Shown here piece by piece: positions 12,897-25,478 of a DNA stretch of 64,000 nt (positions within the stretch are counted from its first letter, which is position 1; the number at the start of each line of letters is the position of its first letter). Where the stretch lies: assembly GCA_019915135.1 (NCBI GenBank), contig JAHLMK010000018.1, positions 1,054,001 through 1,118,000 on the forward strand. Reading direction: 5' to 3'. The translations under genes and the position numbers were made by a program. This DNA is from Strobilurus pachycystidiatus (taxonomy: Eukaryota > Basidiomycota > Agaricomycetes > Agaricales > Physalacriaceae). Below the pieces are notes generated by a model. That model made no database searches. It saw nothing but the letters and a program-made list of their open reading frames with translations, and was not told where the DNA came from.

Positions 12897-14470
12897 TTAC
12901 ACGCTCCTGCGAGTAATAAAAAGAGAGTGAGACGATTGATATGGGGGAATCGGTAGGAGGGCTGCTCACTAGTTAAATCGTGAACGGTAGACTCCGGGTT
13001 GGGGCGTCAGACAACGAAGCAATCACAAAACTTCGCCTTTTGAATATGAGCCTACATCTGCATCCGGAGCTATGCATTTGACAGAAGGATCAGGATCAGG
13101 CTATTCAGAAGCATCCCTATCGCAGCAGACCGTCTGGAGTGAACCGTGTTTTTCCCACCATCATGGCGAAAAAGAAGTCGGAGTCGTCGTTTCGTTACGA
13201 AACGGCACAAGGTCCAACAATGTGACTAACCTGACAACTGAATGGTATAGGCACGTCCTCAAAAGCCTGGACGGTCGACCCCCGACAGGCCCCCGATGGC
13301 ATGGTAGGTAAGTGGTAAATGGCATGTCTGCTTCCCGACCTATTCATTCAATCGCAGCCAAGTTGAGATTGTGCAACCCCTCCAGTAAGCGCGGGTGAGC
13401 TTGGAGTAAGCATGCGCGTTCATCAAAAACCTTCTGATAGGCAGACGGGGTTCTTTGACCCGAGAGATGCTGAAGACTGAAGGAATGCAAGGTATCCCCT
13501 GTGTCCGTCGACGTCTTCGCATGTACCTCGCGTGAACCGCAACGTATCTCTTCAGGTTAGATCAACGCTACTGAAAGTCTGGAATCACTAAAATATTGCG
13601 CGACTTACGGAAGGTGGGGATCTGTATCCACGCACGCGCAATCGACGGTAGTCAGAGATGGTCTGGATGTCCGAGTCCTCGATATCCTTCTCATATCACG
13701 GTAGCGGTCGACGAAGTTTAGCATCATCAGTCAGTCCACAAGACTGTCAGAGGAGGCATTGCGTAAGGACCCAAGGAAGTGCGAGTTGAAAGGCACAGCT
13801 CAGGCCTGGTGTTGTGTCCTGTGATACTCGTGCAATGCCCGCCAGGGTTCCCGATTCCAAATAAATCACGAATATATGTGTGGGGACTCATCGGGGAGTC
13901 CGTTGTCGGTAGTCAACAGCAATCAAACAAACGAGACCTGCATGGTTATCGCAGGAAGACAGGAACCAATTGAACCCTTGGATATTTGGGACGAGGGAAG
14001 ACGGTGCGTGGCATCAGGGCATCAGGCGATGGCGATGATGGTGATGGTAGCTGAGGCTAGATGGGAGTTCGGTGGGAGCGCGTAATGTGAAGGCCGTAAT
14101 GCTGATAGTAACACGTCGGCGACTCGGCGTTAATCCGCTTGATCGACCCCACAGCCCATTGACACGACACTTCAGGTTACTACTGTACTTAGCTCAGACT
14201 GGCCATATTGCGAGCGTAAGCGAGTGCGATTGAATGTCGTAACATGCTGGCGATCCACACCCGCTCTACCAACCGAACCGAACTTGAAGATATACATCAA
14301 ACATTGAACAAACCTGATGATGTGCCATTCCTTCGTCATCCTTAGTAGAAGTATACATCGTGTAGGATAAGTGCTGGTGATAAAATACAGTAATAGATAT
14401 GTGGATGTGGTGGTATAAGATATATGATCAATGTAGAATGCGATGTTGATGACAGTGGTCAGATATCGGG
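12897..14470. other. Gene-poor stretch between MFS copy B and a RING gene
   Basis: Short open frames occur on both strands (for example 13072-13311, 13340-13522 and 13779-13973). None has domain signatures, and none splices to a longer frame that I could find. I see no repeat, RNA gene or mobile element here. The left edge should carry the promoter of MFS copy B. Confidence 0.4.
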
Positions 14471-15510
14471 TCAGCTTGCCAAGCTCGGAGAAGGGGTTTT
14501 GCGACGTGAAAGAGACGGCCTGAGCACGTCGGCGTCGATGTTGTGTAGTGGTCTCATGTACGATGACGACCGCGATGGATTGTATGCATCCGTCCGTCTC
14601 CTCTTCAATAAAGGTTGGGTGCCCTCCTCCTGCTTGATGTTCTTCGCGATGTCGGTCCATGCAGAGCAGCTGAGAGTCTGAGGCTGATTGGGCGCTGACA
14701 CTATGCGTATATTCGACGAAGAATGCGAGGGTGAGTGCGGTATGTCTAATGTTTGCCGAGAGGACGGCGGTGGTGGTGGGAAAATGTTGTCCGGGGTAGT
14801 CCTAGTGGAGGACGTTGTCGTGGAGGACGGTGGCCCCGATGAGAAATTCGAAAAGAGACTGGAAAAGGTCGATTGTGAGCAAAGTTAGCATAAGACAGAC
14901 GTTGGAGAAGCTTACTCGTCTACGTCGATTTTTCTCTTCAAGACGTTATATTTTCGCTCCATCTCCTCCTTCTCATGCTTCAGCTGAAGGGCATGATCTC
15001 TCGCCACTCGAGCAATGTTGAGCAGACCGAGAGTTGCAGCCGCATGCACTTCTGCACGTTTACGCCACAAATCACAGTTGAAGCGTAATGACGCGTTTTC
15101 GGCGCTGAGTCTGGCACACTCGGCGGCTGAGTTTGGCGGAGACATTTTGTTGTCAGCCTTAGCGATAGGCTCGTCAAGATAGAGACGACGTATGTGAGGA
15201 ACGATATGAGGGCGAAGGTGATTAGGGATGAGGGATGAGTCGACATTGACTAGAAATAGGCGCGGTTAAAGAGGTTCTCTTGGAGCGAGGAGTTAAGCAA
15301 ACCTGTGGTATACGGACTCCGACACGTTGGGCAATAGTGCAGGGTAGCATATGGTTTGATGGAACTGACGGCACGGTATACACAGTCGCTGCAGAAGACA
15401 TGACCTAGAGGCATTTAGAATGAAGCCCGAGGGACGAGTAATGTTGGCCACATACCACACGGTAAGGACACAGGCCTCTTCAGCTCGTCTATGCAGATGC
15501 TACAGGACAT
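14471..15510 (-). CDS. RING-finger protein with coiled coil, probable E3 ubiquitin ligase
   Basis: Four exons (15510-15456, 15404-15303, 15249-14916, 14858-14471) join in frame. The first two encode a compact C3HC4 RING at the extreme N-terminus: CSICIDEL, CGHVFCSDC and a final CPTC pair. The third encodes a coiled coil rich in Leu, Glu and Lys. The last exon encodes a Ser/Pro-rich tail with a basic KRRR patch that could be a nuclear signal. RING domains of this layout bind an E2 enzyme and promote ubiquitin transfer; the target is unknown. If the third intron were retained, the protein would stop right after the coiled coil at 14912-14914, a possible short isoform. Confidence 0.75.
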
Positions 15511-15553
15511 TGTGGTGGCGGATGATGGAGGGCCAGAAAGGCATAGAGGGCAC

Positions 15554-15562
15554 TTTTATATA
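15554..15562 (-). promoter_or_regulatory. TATA-like element of the RING-finger gene
   Basis: On the minus strand this reads TATATAAAA, 44-52 bases upstream of ATG 15510. Position and sequence fit a core promoter element with a short leader. This is inferred from sequence only. Confidence 0.4.
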
Positions 15563-18500
15563 ACGCGACGGAGGAGCCAGGATACGTTCCGAACGCAACC
15601 GAGGAGATATCACTGATATCGTGTTCTAGGATGAATGGTACGAGAGGTCTGCGAGAGGTAGGAGGCTGGGTGATTCTTGACTACGCCGAGATGACGGATA
15701 AGTGAATGGTTCCGGCTAGGGTCCAAAAGTTGCCGGCCTCGGAGGTTCAGGACCTTTCGATCGTGTGGCTAGGCCCGTGGTAGGATAGAGCTCTGGTGGA
15801 ACTTGCAAGGAAATCCTGGCGCATCCGCTGCGCCATTGCGCTCTTCGATGCGCATCTGCACTTCGCCACATTTGCGCTCAAAGTGAATCATAGACGAAAG
15901 GGGATCTACACCGAAAATCACCTGCAAGTTGTGGCCCGGCAACTTCAACTTGAGCTGTGACAATGATTCCATCCCAACCTCCGTTACGGGCCCGGACACC
16001 CGCCACTGCTGTATGGAACTCCCTGTCTATCGATCGAACCATATTCTCAAAGCCGACTCGATCGACGGCCGTCGGTGAATTAGAGCGTATCATTGTCTAA
16101 TAGAAATTTCTTAAGCTCAGAGGGAGATTCAACATAAATGTGTTCACCGACACCGGAATTGCTCAGGCATTCATCTAAATATCCTGTCCTGTCCAGTGAA
16201 ATCAAGTCGGTCCATGCCCAGTTGCCGAGAGCCGCCATTCCCCTTGAGGATCAGTGATTAGCACAGCACGCCCGCTGCACCTGTGAGAAAGATCTCAGTC
16301 TCGGAACAGAAGTCGATTGTACCGACTCACAATTGAAATAATCACATTGATCTATAATTTCTCTCTGCGTATTCGGAACTTCTTGCAGAAATAGTCCGAT
16401 TCGGGTTGCTTGAACCATGCTGAGGTGACAGTCCAAGTATTCTCAGGACCATGGACATACTGCTGTCCCGCTCCTTATGCACATCATCCCTCGGTAACTT
16501 GGACGCGAGAAAGAGGCGGCAAGCAGTGCAGTTGCAGCTGACCTGAGCGCCTACGGTATATTTCGAAAGCCCGTGGAGTCTCCGCTGAAAACATCTCGCT
16601 TGTGTTGGACCCTTGGTTTCAAGCGGTCCGAAGAAGGCAACAGCGGCCCAGGTCAACGGCTGTCCACGGATATGAGTGACAGCCATGGATGAAAGACTGG
16701 AATCAATGATTGCGCCCACGCATAGACGTCATGAGGAAGAGCACAACATGGTACGTTCACCAGTCATGTAGCCGACAGACGAAGAAAAGTGCGGTGCGTC
16801 ATCGAATGACGCGAAAGACGCGAGTTGGTGAGAGGCGAATGCGGGTCTCCGGCGCGAAAGCCTGAGGGCGGCTATCTGTTTGGATCCGACATGGACGAAG
16901 GGCAGTGTGATGAGACTGTGGAATGTCATTCCATGGTATGGTGCCGAGCATCGACCGATGTATTGCGTGTGATGAGAACATACTCTAAGAGTCTTCGAGG
17001 CGCTCATGCACATGGCTCACAGTGGTCCCGCCGGCACGGAGAAAAGGCAGACAAAGTGATCTCATGACGGGGAAAGAGGGGCTGGGGAAGGCGGTGAGGT
17101 AGGATGGGCCTCATTCCGGCATGGAAGACAAGCAAGCTAGAACGTCCTCTCGACCGCATGTTTATAGCGTAACTAGGAGAATGAGCCCAGCCAAGCGTGT
17201 ATCGGGACACAGTGTCCGTGCTCGTGCTCCGTCCGTGTCCTCGACCGGCGGTCGACTCGAGTCACTCGACCTGTCAGACGGCGGCGAGGCATACAGCATG
17301 CGCGCTGGAAAACAATGAGAGAGTAATGAAAGAAACCGAAAGGTCGCTCACAGATTTCGAAAGCTTCAGGCGATTCCTGAACTTGCATCGAGAATTGCTT
17401 TATTGACTATTGTTTCAACGCTACTAGGCCAAGCATCGCAAAACGGCTGTCGACATTGAGAAGAATGGGAATTTTTCGTCTTCCAGATACAAAGCAGGTT
17501 GCCATATGGTGGGGAGAGACAGTAATGCTGCAGACCTTTCGCGGCCCGCCGATCGGCGGTCTCTGAATCGCCAATTCAGATTCTTAGCACGGACCACCAT
17601 CGATTCACAGTACAGTATCCTACTGATCGCCGGACGAGGCTCCCTCTCTTTCCAGCCGTCTATTCTACAAGCAGATATTGGCTGCTACACTGTACACTGA
17701 AGATATACTCTCAAATCACGATCTCATCATCTCTGCAGCAATCTAACTCCTGCCGATTCAGAACAAATCCGAGGACCTTCATGGCTTCAGAGTCGCTTAC
17801 TGCCCACGACCTCCAGGTACACGGATGCACTTACGGCTCATTTCTCGTGGATGCCTGCGCTCGCCTATTTTTTGGTGGCGAAAATCGCTCTAAAATGCTG
17901 TCTCGACGGTAAACGTTGTCGTCGTTACAACCATCTCTCCCGTCCAGGAACCTAGTACACCGTATTGGCCGTGCTGAGTAGTTGACTGCAGTCATTGTCA
18001 CTAGCTTACTGTGACCCGCGCCACACACGACTAAGCGATGCCAGTGCTCCTACAATCAAATTCGGACTTAGAACCTGCCTCGGAATCTACAGCACAGAGA
18101 GTGGAGTTTCCCGCCTGCTGTTTCGATGTCCTCAATAGTTTTCAATCCGGAAAAGGGTCACCGCGGTATTGCTAAACTCGCTCACTTCCGCCGCGGCAGA
18201 TCTGCACAAACAGGCTGCAGAAGCCTTTATCTTCACTCCACACCAGCCTTCACAGCCTCCTTTAGACTCAACTTGGTGGTCTGCGCCCTGCACCTCTCAT
18301 TGCTGTGTCTCGCCTCGGGAAGAGTATTTCAACAGGTATATCCAAACAATTTCCGTCTCTCCTACCCCACGCGTAGACCCAGCAGCTTCGAAATCGGCGC
18401 GCATTATACCCGTGGAATGAGGGCGGAGTGCTGCTCGGGGTCTCCTCTCATTCGCGACCGTCTGAGCATCAGGTACAGTCGTGCGGTACATACCATAGCC

Positions 18501-19479
18501 AGAGTGCCGCCGCCGCCTACTTACAATAGCAGATCACGGGTAGAACACCGGAATACCGAACGAATGAATTGGAACAACCCACTTCGGTTAGTGTTGCTAT
18601 TACCTATCCCTGATCTTCTTGTTTGACGATTTGGGTAATTGATACCTCAGTTCGCTGGTGATCTGCAGAACGGAGTGTAATTGCCTTTGTCGCATACGCG
18701 ACTGTACGCGTTGTACGGAGGATAACATCTGCGCGTCGTATATTTCCCCTCGGACCATTTTCGTCGGTCCATGCAATCTGTCAATCAATTAATCTTGAGT
18801 CCCGACCACACCGTGAACATCTTTCAGAAACCACAAGCTCAGAACTTACATGTTACTCCGTAGCCTCGTATCCCATTCCAACCTATGCCGTTTCTACCAA
18901 TGTAAACATGTCAAGAAAGGACATTGCGCAAGCCGTGCGCGCCACCCAAGTAGGAGCCAACTCTTGTCTCGACGAACGATTGAAGTCAACTGCCATTGAT
19001 GTCCGAATCACAAAAAGGCTGTCAGCTTATCATTCCATAAAGCCTCATGAGACAAAGCGGTGGTACAGATAGGCGATTGTGGCGCTTATTGCCATCTGAA
19101 GTGGCTCGCATGCACTCAGGAGGTGACTACATGCTCATTTGTCTGTATGTCTCTATGGAGCTTTTGGGATCTTGTATAGATCGACATCCATGACCGAAGA
19201 TGACCGAGTACAATGAGTGATTCGTTTTGGTGGCGCAAATCAATGCCTGTGTCGAGCTTCTCGGCCTCGTGGTCGTTTCATCGTTGCCTATCATTGGCAG
19301 TAGACTCTTTCACTCAGTCAAGCAAGTGGCGACTTGCACATCCGGATTGCGCACTATGCTCAGCCTTCTGACATTGATATTGCAGATTTGATGATTTGAT
19401 ATTTTTACATTTACGCGTCAGTGTCATGTGACCAAACGCGTCTTAAGTTCCCCCCACCATCATATCGAGAGAGGTCGCC
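15563..19479. other. Long stretch without a convincing gene
   Basis: About 3.9 kb between the two RING genes. Open frames of 60-166 codons exist on both strands (15769-15999, 15878-16093, 16342-16719 and 18126-18626). None shows a known domain, a consistent start with splice sites, or a paralogue in the window. I see no terminal repeats or transposase motifs. It may hold non-coding transcripts, decayed sequence or a very fragmented gene. Confidence 0.4.
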
Positions 19480-20886
19480 ATGCCTGAAACAGAATACAAA
19501 TGCGACATTTGTTACGATTTCAAAGCGCTGCCTCACTTTCGCTCTCTTGGATGCGGTATCCAACAATAATCCTCTCCATGCGAGCTGGTGGCTGATAGCG
19601 CTCATGTTTAGGCCATCTATTCTGTGCGACTTGCACAGAACGGTTGTTGAAGTCGAAGGCCAAAAGTTGTGCAACTTGTCGCCGCAAGGCCTCGAAGGGA
19701 CAGGAACACGCTATCTTTCTGCCTCTCTCGAGGTCTGTCGGAATCGTCGCGACGTTGCGAGGACTGGATGGGAATGCCGGGCACACCAGTGTCTTACAGG
19801 CTGCATCAATACTCCAGAGCCAAGCTAGCGCTAGTCAGAGCCAAGGCTCCTCGCCGGTGCGTTACGCGGTCCTCTCTTTCCCATCCCTCTAATTCACAGA
19901 CATCCACAGGAAGACATTCTGCTGGCCGTAAAGGATTTTACCGAGAGGATCGCCCCGACGCTGAGAGAGGTCGACAATCTCCGTCGGGAAATTGCCAATA
20001 TGAAGGAGATCCACGCTTCGACGGTCAACATGCTTCAGCGAGACGCGCGAGAACAGGTGGACAGCGTGAGGTCGATGGTGTCAGAGGTGGAACGGGAACG
20101 CGATCAAGCGCTAAGTTTCGCGGAAGAAGCAACGGTGGAGCTCCAGACTTCCAAAGCTGAGTTATTGCATCAAAAGAACGCCCTCAAGGCTTGGAAGCAG
20201 GAAAGTTCGGACTTGAAGGCGGAAGGCAGTTTACTGAAGGCCGAGAATGCTCAACTGAAACTGGACGTGGCCGATACAACGAAACGACTTGGAGAAGCTG
20301 AGGCTAAGATTGGGAAGCATCGCGCGACAATCCTTTCGCTGAGGGTATGTTGGATTTCATCCTTCGCTACCTCAATGTCTCGACTTATATTTGTTAGAAA
20401 CGCGTCGATGCGCAGAAGGAAGACATCTTCCGACATGTCGAGATGATAACAGTTTTGGAAAACCAGAGCTCTCAGGTGATGACGGAAAGTACCACCAATA
20501 GCAATGAGCCAGACGAGGTAAATCATGCACAGTCATCTGCTACAGCGGGACTGCCCTGAGTGACGATGACTTTTCAGAACTCCGATGATATGCTCGCAAG
20601 CACCAGCGGGGAGCCTAACTTTCACTCGCGAAAGAGACGGAAACAGGCATCGGAGCATATGCCTGATTTCGACCCACCGGTGGATTGGGCGAGTGCAGAG
20701 ATCGATTTCTTCGATGGGATGCCAAGTAAGTCGTTCTCGTCGAAAGAAATTCCAGGAGACGGTGGCGTGAAGAGGAAGCTGGAGCAAAAACGATTGAACC
20801 CGTTTGTCTCCTTGAACGGGAATAGTCAGCTGCTCGTAGCAATCGGTCCCAAACGCGGTATTCGCATTCCGAAGGGACCGCGATAG
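19480..20886 (+). CDS. RING-finger protein with central coiled coil, probable E3 ubiquitin ligase
   Basis: Five exons (19480-19555, 19612-19856, 19910-20344, 20398-20517, 20578-20886) join in frame to about 394 residues. The RING lies at the N-terminus, split by intron 1: CDICYDF, CGHLFCATC and a final CATC pair. Exon 3 encodes a long coiled coil (about residues 108-250, rich in Glu, Lys and Leu). The C-terminal part is polar with a basic SRKRRK cluster. The architecture (N-terminal C3HC4 RING, coiled coil, polar tail) matches the gene at 14471-15510, but the sequences are well diverged. Expected role: E2-dependent ubiquitin transfer with coiled-coil oligomerisation or substrate binding; the substrate is unknown. 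Confidence 0.8.
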
Positions 20887-21142
20887 AGGAGGCCTGCGCT
20901 GGGAGTGGCGGGTCTGGTACATGATTTCTTGCGCATGAGCACCTTCTTGGAATGATTACAAGTCTTGCAATCTGCAGACACAAGTAACTTTCAAGTACAA
21001 TTTCCTTGGGTCCGTGGGCCAGGGCGACGGGCCGATTTAAACTTGGCAGACACGTAATGTAGAGTGCTCAAATTGAAATAGGGGCTCAAATACTCGTCGG
21101 GCAAGGGCCTGGACAAGGCACTGCACCATCCTGTCGACGACC

Positions 21143-24100
21143 ATGTCGCTTTGGTCCAGGGCACGTTCATCGCAATGGGCGCACGACGTTGCCGACGCTG
21201 GCGGCGACGAGGACACCACCCCGCGGCTACCGCCTCCTGTTGTGCAGGCATCGAACGATAGGAGGCCTCAGAGCAGTGTCCCGCTGAGATTCTTCTGGCA
21301 GCGCGTGCAGCGCAAGATATCTCTCACCAGGGCGCGTTCGCGGACAGTCTGCGAGCAATCTCCGCACCCGCTACACGAATTTTCCACCAATGCAGCCGAT
21401 GTCAAGCACGTCGAGACGGAACTTTCAACTGATGAGGTAGTGGTGGATAGAAACTGGTCCCAGGAGTTTGCGGGCTCGTCGCACGCATCGGAGGCAGACG
21501 ATACAGCGAGCGTGACGAGTGACGACTTCGAGGAACGATACAACCCCACGTCGACATACGAGCACACTGGTTTCTGGGCGTCTTACCGGCTTCTTTCTCT
21601 GACTCGGTGGACGATCTGGCCAAACATAAAGAAATTCTTCGATTCGCGGTTTCCTGATCCTGAGCTGGAACTGCAGTATCAGAAGGAAGTCTGGGCTGAG
21701 GGAAAACGTCTCGCTGAATTGGCCTCTGTCTTTCTCATTGTCAACTGGTTGGTGGCCGTTGTATCCATCCAGAAGCCAATGGTTCTCCCGGACAAGGTGC
21801 GGCTCTCCCCTCTTCGCCTTCCCATAACTGCCACTGACGTCGGTACCAGATCTTTTACTTCGGGGTGAAGCTAATCTCTTCTCCGCGCCATAAGTGGACT
21901 AGCTTCTGACTCTCCTACAGTTCACCCCCGCCATGACCTTTCCCATTCTGATTTTCTGTCGCTTTGACCTTAACATGTACTACGACAACTTTTTTCAGGT
22001 CTTTATTTGCGTTTCTGCCTGGTCGTGGTAAGTTGGACTAAATATGTCTTACACCTGACTGACAGTCTTCGTGCCCAAGGGCCGTCTATCAGGTCATCTA
22101 TCTTCACCTGTGCGGTTACTATACTGGCGATCATACTATTCTCTCCTGTGGCGCTAAGGATTTTTTGACCATTTTCTAGTTTCGTCTGTCTATTCTGACC
22201 GATCCTTCTCCATCTCATCACTTCTCTCAGCTATGCAGCGGCATTCCAGACTGTCGCTCTATTTGGCCTCAATTTGCGAAGAATACCAGCACTTTTCGGG
22301 TCCACGACATTTCTAGCTCTGTATGTGTGGCCCCTTATAAGACGGACTTATAGTTCCTGATGGGTTTTTGCAGCACATGTGGCCTGATTCTCCCGACACG
22401 CCATTCGTGGTATCGAAGTACGCTTCTTCTGAAACCCCATTGTTGCTTGTCTGAGTGTCAGTTCAGATATCACCAATTTCCTGGCATTCCAGGCATTTAT
22501 CCTGTATATGCATTTCCAGCGTGACATTGTATGATTCTCCTTTTCTACCTATGCACTGACTGACCGTTTTCAAGTCTGCCCGACGCTTACACCTGGCCCG
22601 GATACGGTTGAAGCATCAGATCGAAAAGACGACTAAGGCTCAGATGAACGAACGCAAAGCTGCCGATTCGAAATACAGGCTAACTTCGTGAGTGTCTCCA
22701 CCATGGCAGTGTTGTGTTTTCTTGTTCATCGCGCTTTCAGATACGTATTCCATGATAAGTCGTTGCAGTAGGGAACAACCGATCGCGTCCTAAAATTCCC
22801 TCACAGGTCCGCGTTCCTCTGAACACCGCTAGTAAGTGCTTGTATTCATTACCTGCTACCGATGTTCATGTTGGTTACTTCAGTCCTTGCTGTCCAGAAC
22901 ATGGATGCCTCTGGTACAATGCCTAAAGCCATGCTTCTCGAGTTCAACGCATTAGAGGGTAGTTTGAGTCAAATGTCAAAAGGTCAGGATCTCATCATTG
23001 CTTTCGAATCTGACTGACCCGATCAATATGTAGTTCTGAACGACGTCCTGGATTTGTTAGTTTTCCCGCGCTTGTTTCCATCTTGTTATGCTCACGGCCC
23101 GCGCTTCTAGCAATCGCATGGACAGTGGAAAATTTGAAGTCTTAATGCGGGTGAGTATACCTGTCCTGCTTACTCCCTAGCTCACGGGACACAGCCGTAT
23201 TCCTTCCATCAAGTACTCAGCTCTATGTTCCTCTCTCTCAAACTGGCCACCTCTGCGCGTGAACTCGAATTTGAGACCGATCTTGATGCAAGGATTGACG
23301 AGGTCAGTGAAGGCAGGCCAAGTGTTTGTCGGTCGAAGATCTCATAACTTTCGTAGTTTGCGAGGCGCGCGCGTTACAAGGCAATGGGTGAATCTCACGA
23401 GGCTATCGAAGCGCTGATGGCGGAAAATTCGACCGGGGACACCGTATTTGGAACTGTCAGTGGAGATGAGAATCGACTGCGGCAGATTGTCACTAATCTA
23501 GCTGGGTAACGACTCATTCTCTGCCTTTGTATCTGTTGCTGACGTCCACCTTAGAAACGCGTGCAAGTTCACACCCAAAGGTGGCAAGCTCAGGATCTCA
23601 ACACGGCTCATACTTCCGGAAACAGGATCCGAAGACAGTGGCGACGATACCAAAGTCGCCTCTGAAAATGCGGTCAAGACACCTGACGATGAAGAGTGTC
23701 ATGTCGTTTCGCTGTCCGCAAAAGGATTGGAGGAACATAATTGGACTCTGTCGCAGTATTTGGAGACCGAGAGGATCGTTGTGCGGATCGAAGTCAGTGA
23801 CACTGGTCTTGGGATTCCGCCTCAGGACATGGCGAACGCCAACATCTTCTGTAAGCTGGTGTTTCGAATTGTCTCTATCGAATTAATGACGAATATATTT
23901 CCAGCGGCCTTCATCCAGACAGAACAAGGTCGCACCCAAGGCGGGAAAGGCACGGGCCTTGGTCTTGCTTTGGTGCGCAGTATAGTGAAACTCAGTGGGG
24001 GTCGACTGGGTGTGCGCTCGAAGGTTGGGGCAGGCTCAACGTTTTGGGTCGAGCTTCCTCTCGGTGTTGGGTCCAAGGTCCTCGAACCAATACAGTATGA

Positions 24101-25238
24101 AGTATGTGACCTGTCTGCGCCACGCCCGTTCATCAACATGTATCCGCCCACCCTGACAAAAACTCCGGACGACACCGCGAATCCAATCAAAGGCAGGTCG
24201 AATGTGGACCAAGCAGATATCATGGCTTTGCGTGCCACACAAACAGCGCCGAGGTCAAGGGAAGCTTCGCATGGGCTGATGAACCAGGGTGTCGAGCTCA
24301 TCCTGGCCAGATCACACGACTCTCACACCTCTGTGCCTACTCGAACCATCGGCGATTCGTCTTCTGGGACAGACTTCCCCAGACATGACGACGACGGACG
24401 TTGTCACTCACCCAATATATCGTTGGCCGACTCTTCCCCCGATCCCCGCAAAGGACATACTGCATTTGCAACGACCAAAAATCGACCGACATACATTCCT
24501 CTTCCTAGCCCGCGATCGTTTGCCCTCGATGACCCCCAGCCAATTTTAACGTCCAGCACTCTCATAAACGGAGAGGATGGGCCTCCGAGACCCATTTCCG
24601 TTAGACCAAAACCCCCTCATCCCTCCTCGTCGTCACCAAGGGCGGCAACCACTCTCTTCGACCAGACTCCTGTTCTGGTTGTCGACGACGATCGCATGAC
24701 ACGCAGTCTCATGACGCGCATGCTGCAGAGACTAGGATGCAATGTAACAACGGCCGCAAACGGACAAATAGCTTATAACATCCTTATGGGGGCTGATATG
24801 GTAAAAACGACTCCGGAAAGTGAGGGACCAGAACCGATACTAGAATCATCGCCTGTTGATGGTGGAAGTCGAGAGTTCACGGTAATCTTTCTGGACAACC
24901 AGATGCCTGTTATGAGTGGGCTGAAGGTAGTGGCGCAATTAAGGCAGGCTGGACGGAGTGACTTTGTCGTCGGTGTCACTGGTATGTGTGCTGATTCTGT
25001 GCGAACAATTCTCAGTTCTGATTAAAATGTAGGCAATGCGTTGATAACAGACCAGCGGGAGTACCTCGACGCTGGCGCTGATCAGTAAGTCCATACATGT
25101 GCTCACATTCTATCTGCTCAACCCACCCACAGCGTCTTGACGAAGCCTGTCTATGAGCGTAGTATCACACAGATACTCCACGAAGGCGAGCTACGACAAG
25201 AGCAGCAGAGAAAAGCAGCATTGGGATCATCGTCCTAA
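21143..25238 (+). CDS. Membrane-bound hybrid histidine kinase (HisKA-HATPase-receiver), with a broken splice donor at the H-box
   Basis: About 19 exons, roughly 1,057 residues. A Ser-rich N-terminus precedes about six membrane helices encoded by exons 1-7. A linker coiled coil leads to the H-box (YVFH, then VRVPLNTALLAVQNM). ATPase motifs follow: N-box ENRLRQIVTNLAGNACKFT, G1 SDTGLGIPP and G2 GGKGTGLGLAL. After a Ser/Pro-rich spacer comes a receiver domain with VVDDD, the phospho-acceptor in FLDNQMP, GVTG and LTKPV. Such proteins sense stimuli at a membrane and pass phosphate to an HPt/response-regulator relay. The exon holding the H-box His (22741 onward) reads CAT GAT AAG... to a TAG at 22769. 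No GT or GC donor joins it in frame to the next exon (22807-22831). Either a non-canonical splice is used, or this allele or assembly carries a small deletion. Confidence 0.85.
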
Positions 25239-25478
25239 GTAGCTTTATCTGCCTCCTTCATTCATCACTAGGGCATCTGTATCGCATTGGCATTCTATCT
25301 TATTGGCATTTAGGCATCAACCATGTATTGCTGTACCATTACCACCTATACCTACTACTTACCTTCATTAATCATACCGCACGTCAGAGAGTACAATCGA
25401 CACAAAGTGCATGCATGAGCTTATGCTTCTTACAACAGTGCTGCGTTTCGGATGGTCACAGAACACTTACATTGTCAT

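Noticed and set aside
15769..16093. Two overlapping minus-strand frames (76 and 71 codons) that might be exons of one gene
   Set aside because: The only joins I found need an intron that is too short or a weak site, and the translated product matches nothing.
16342..16719. A 125-codon minus-strand frame
   Set aside because: No domain and no supporting start or splice structure; Cys-rich appearance is not organised into a known pattern.
18126..18626. A 166-codon plus-strand frame
   Set aside because: No recognisable motif, atypical composition, no splice-linked exons and no paralogue. It could be real, but evidence is too thin.
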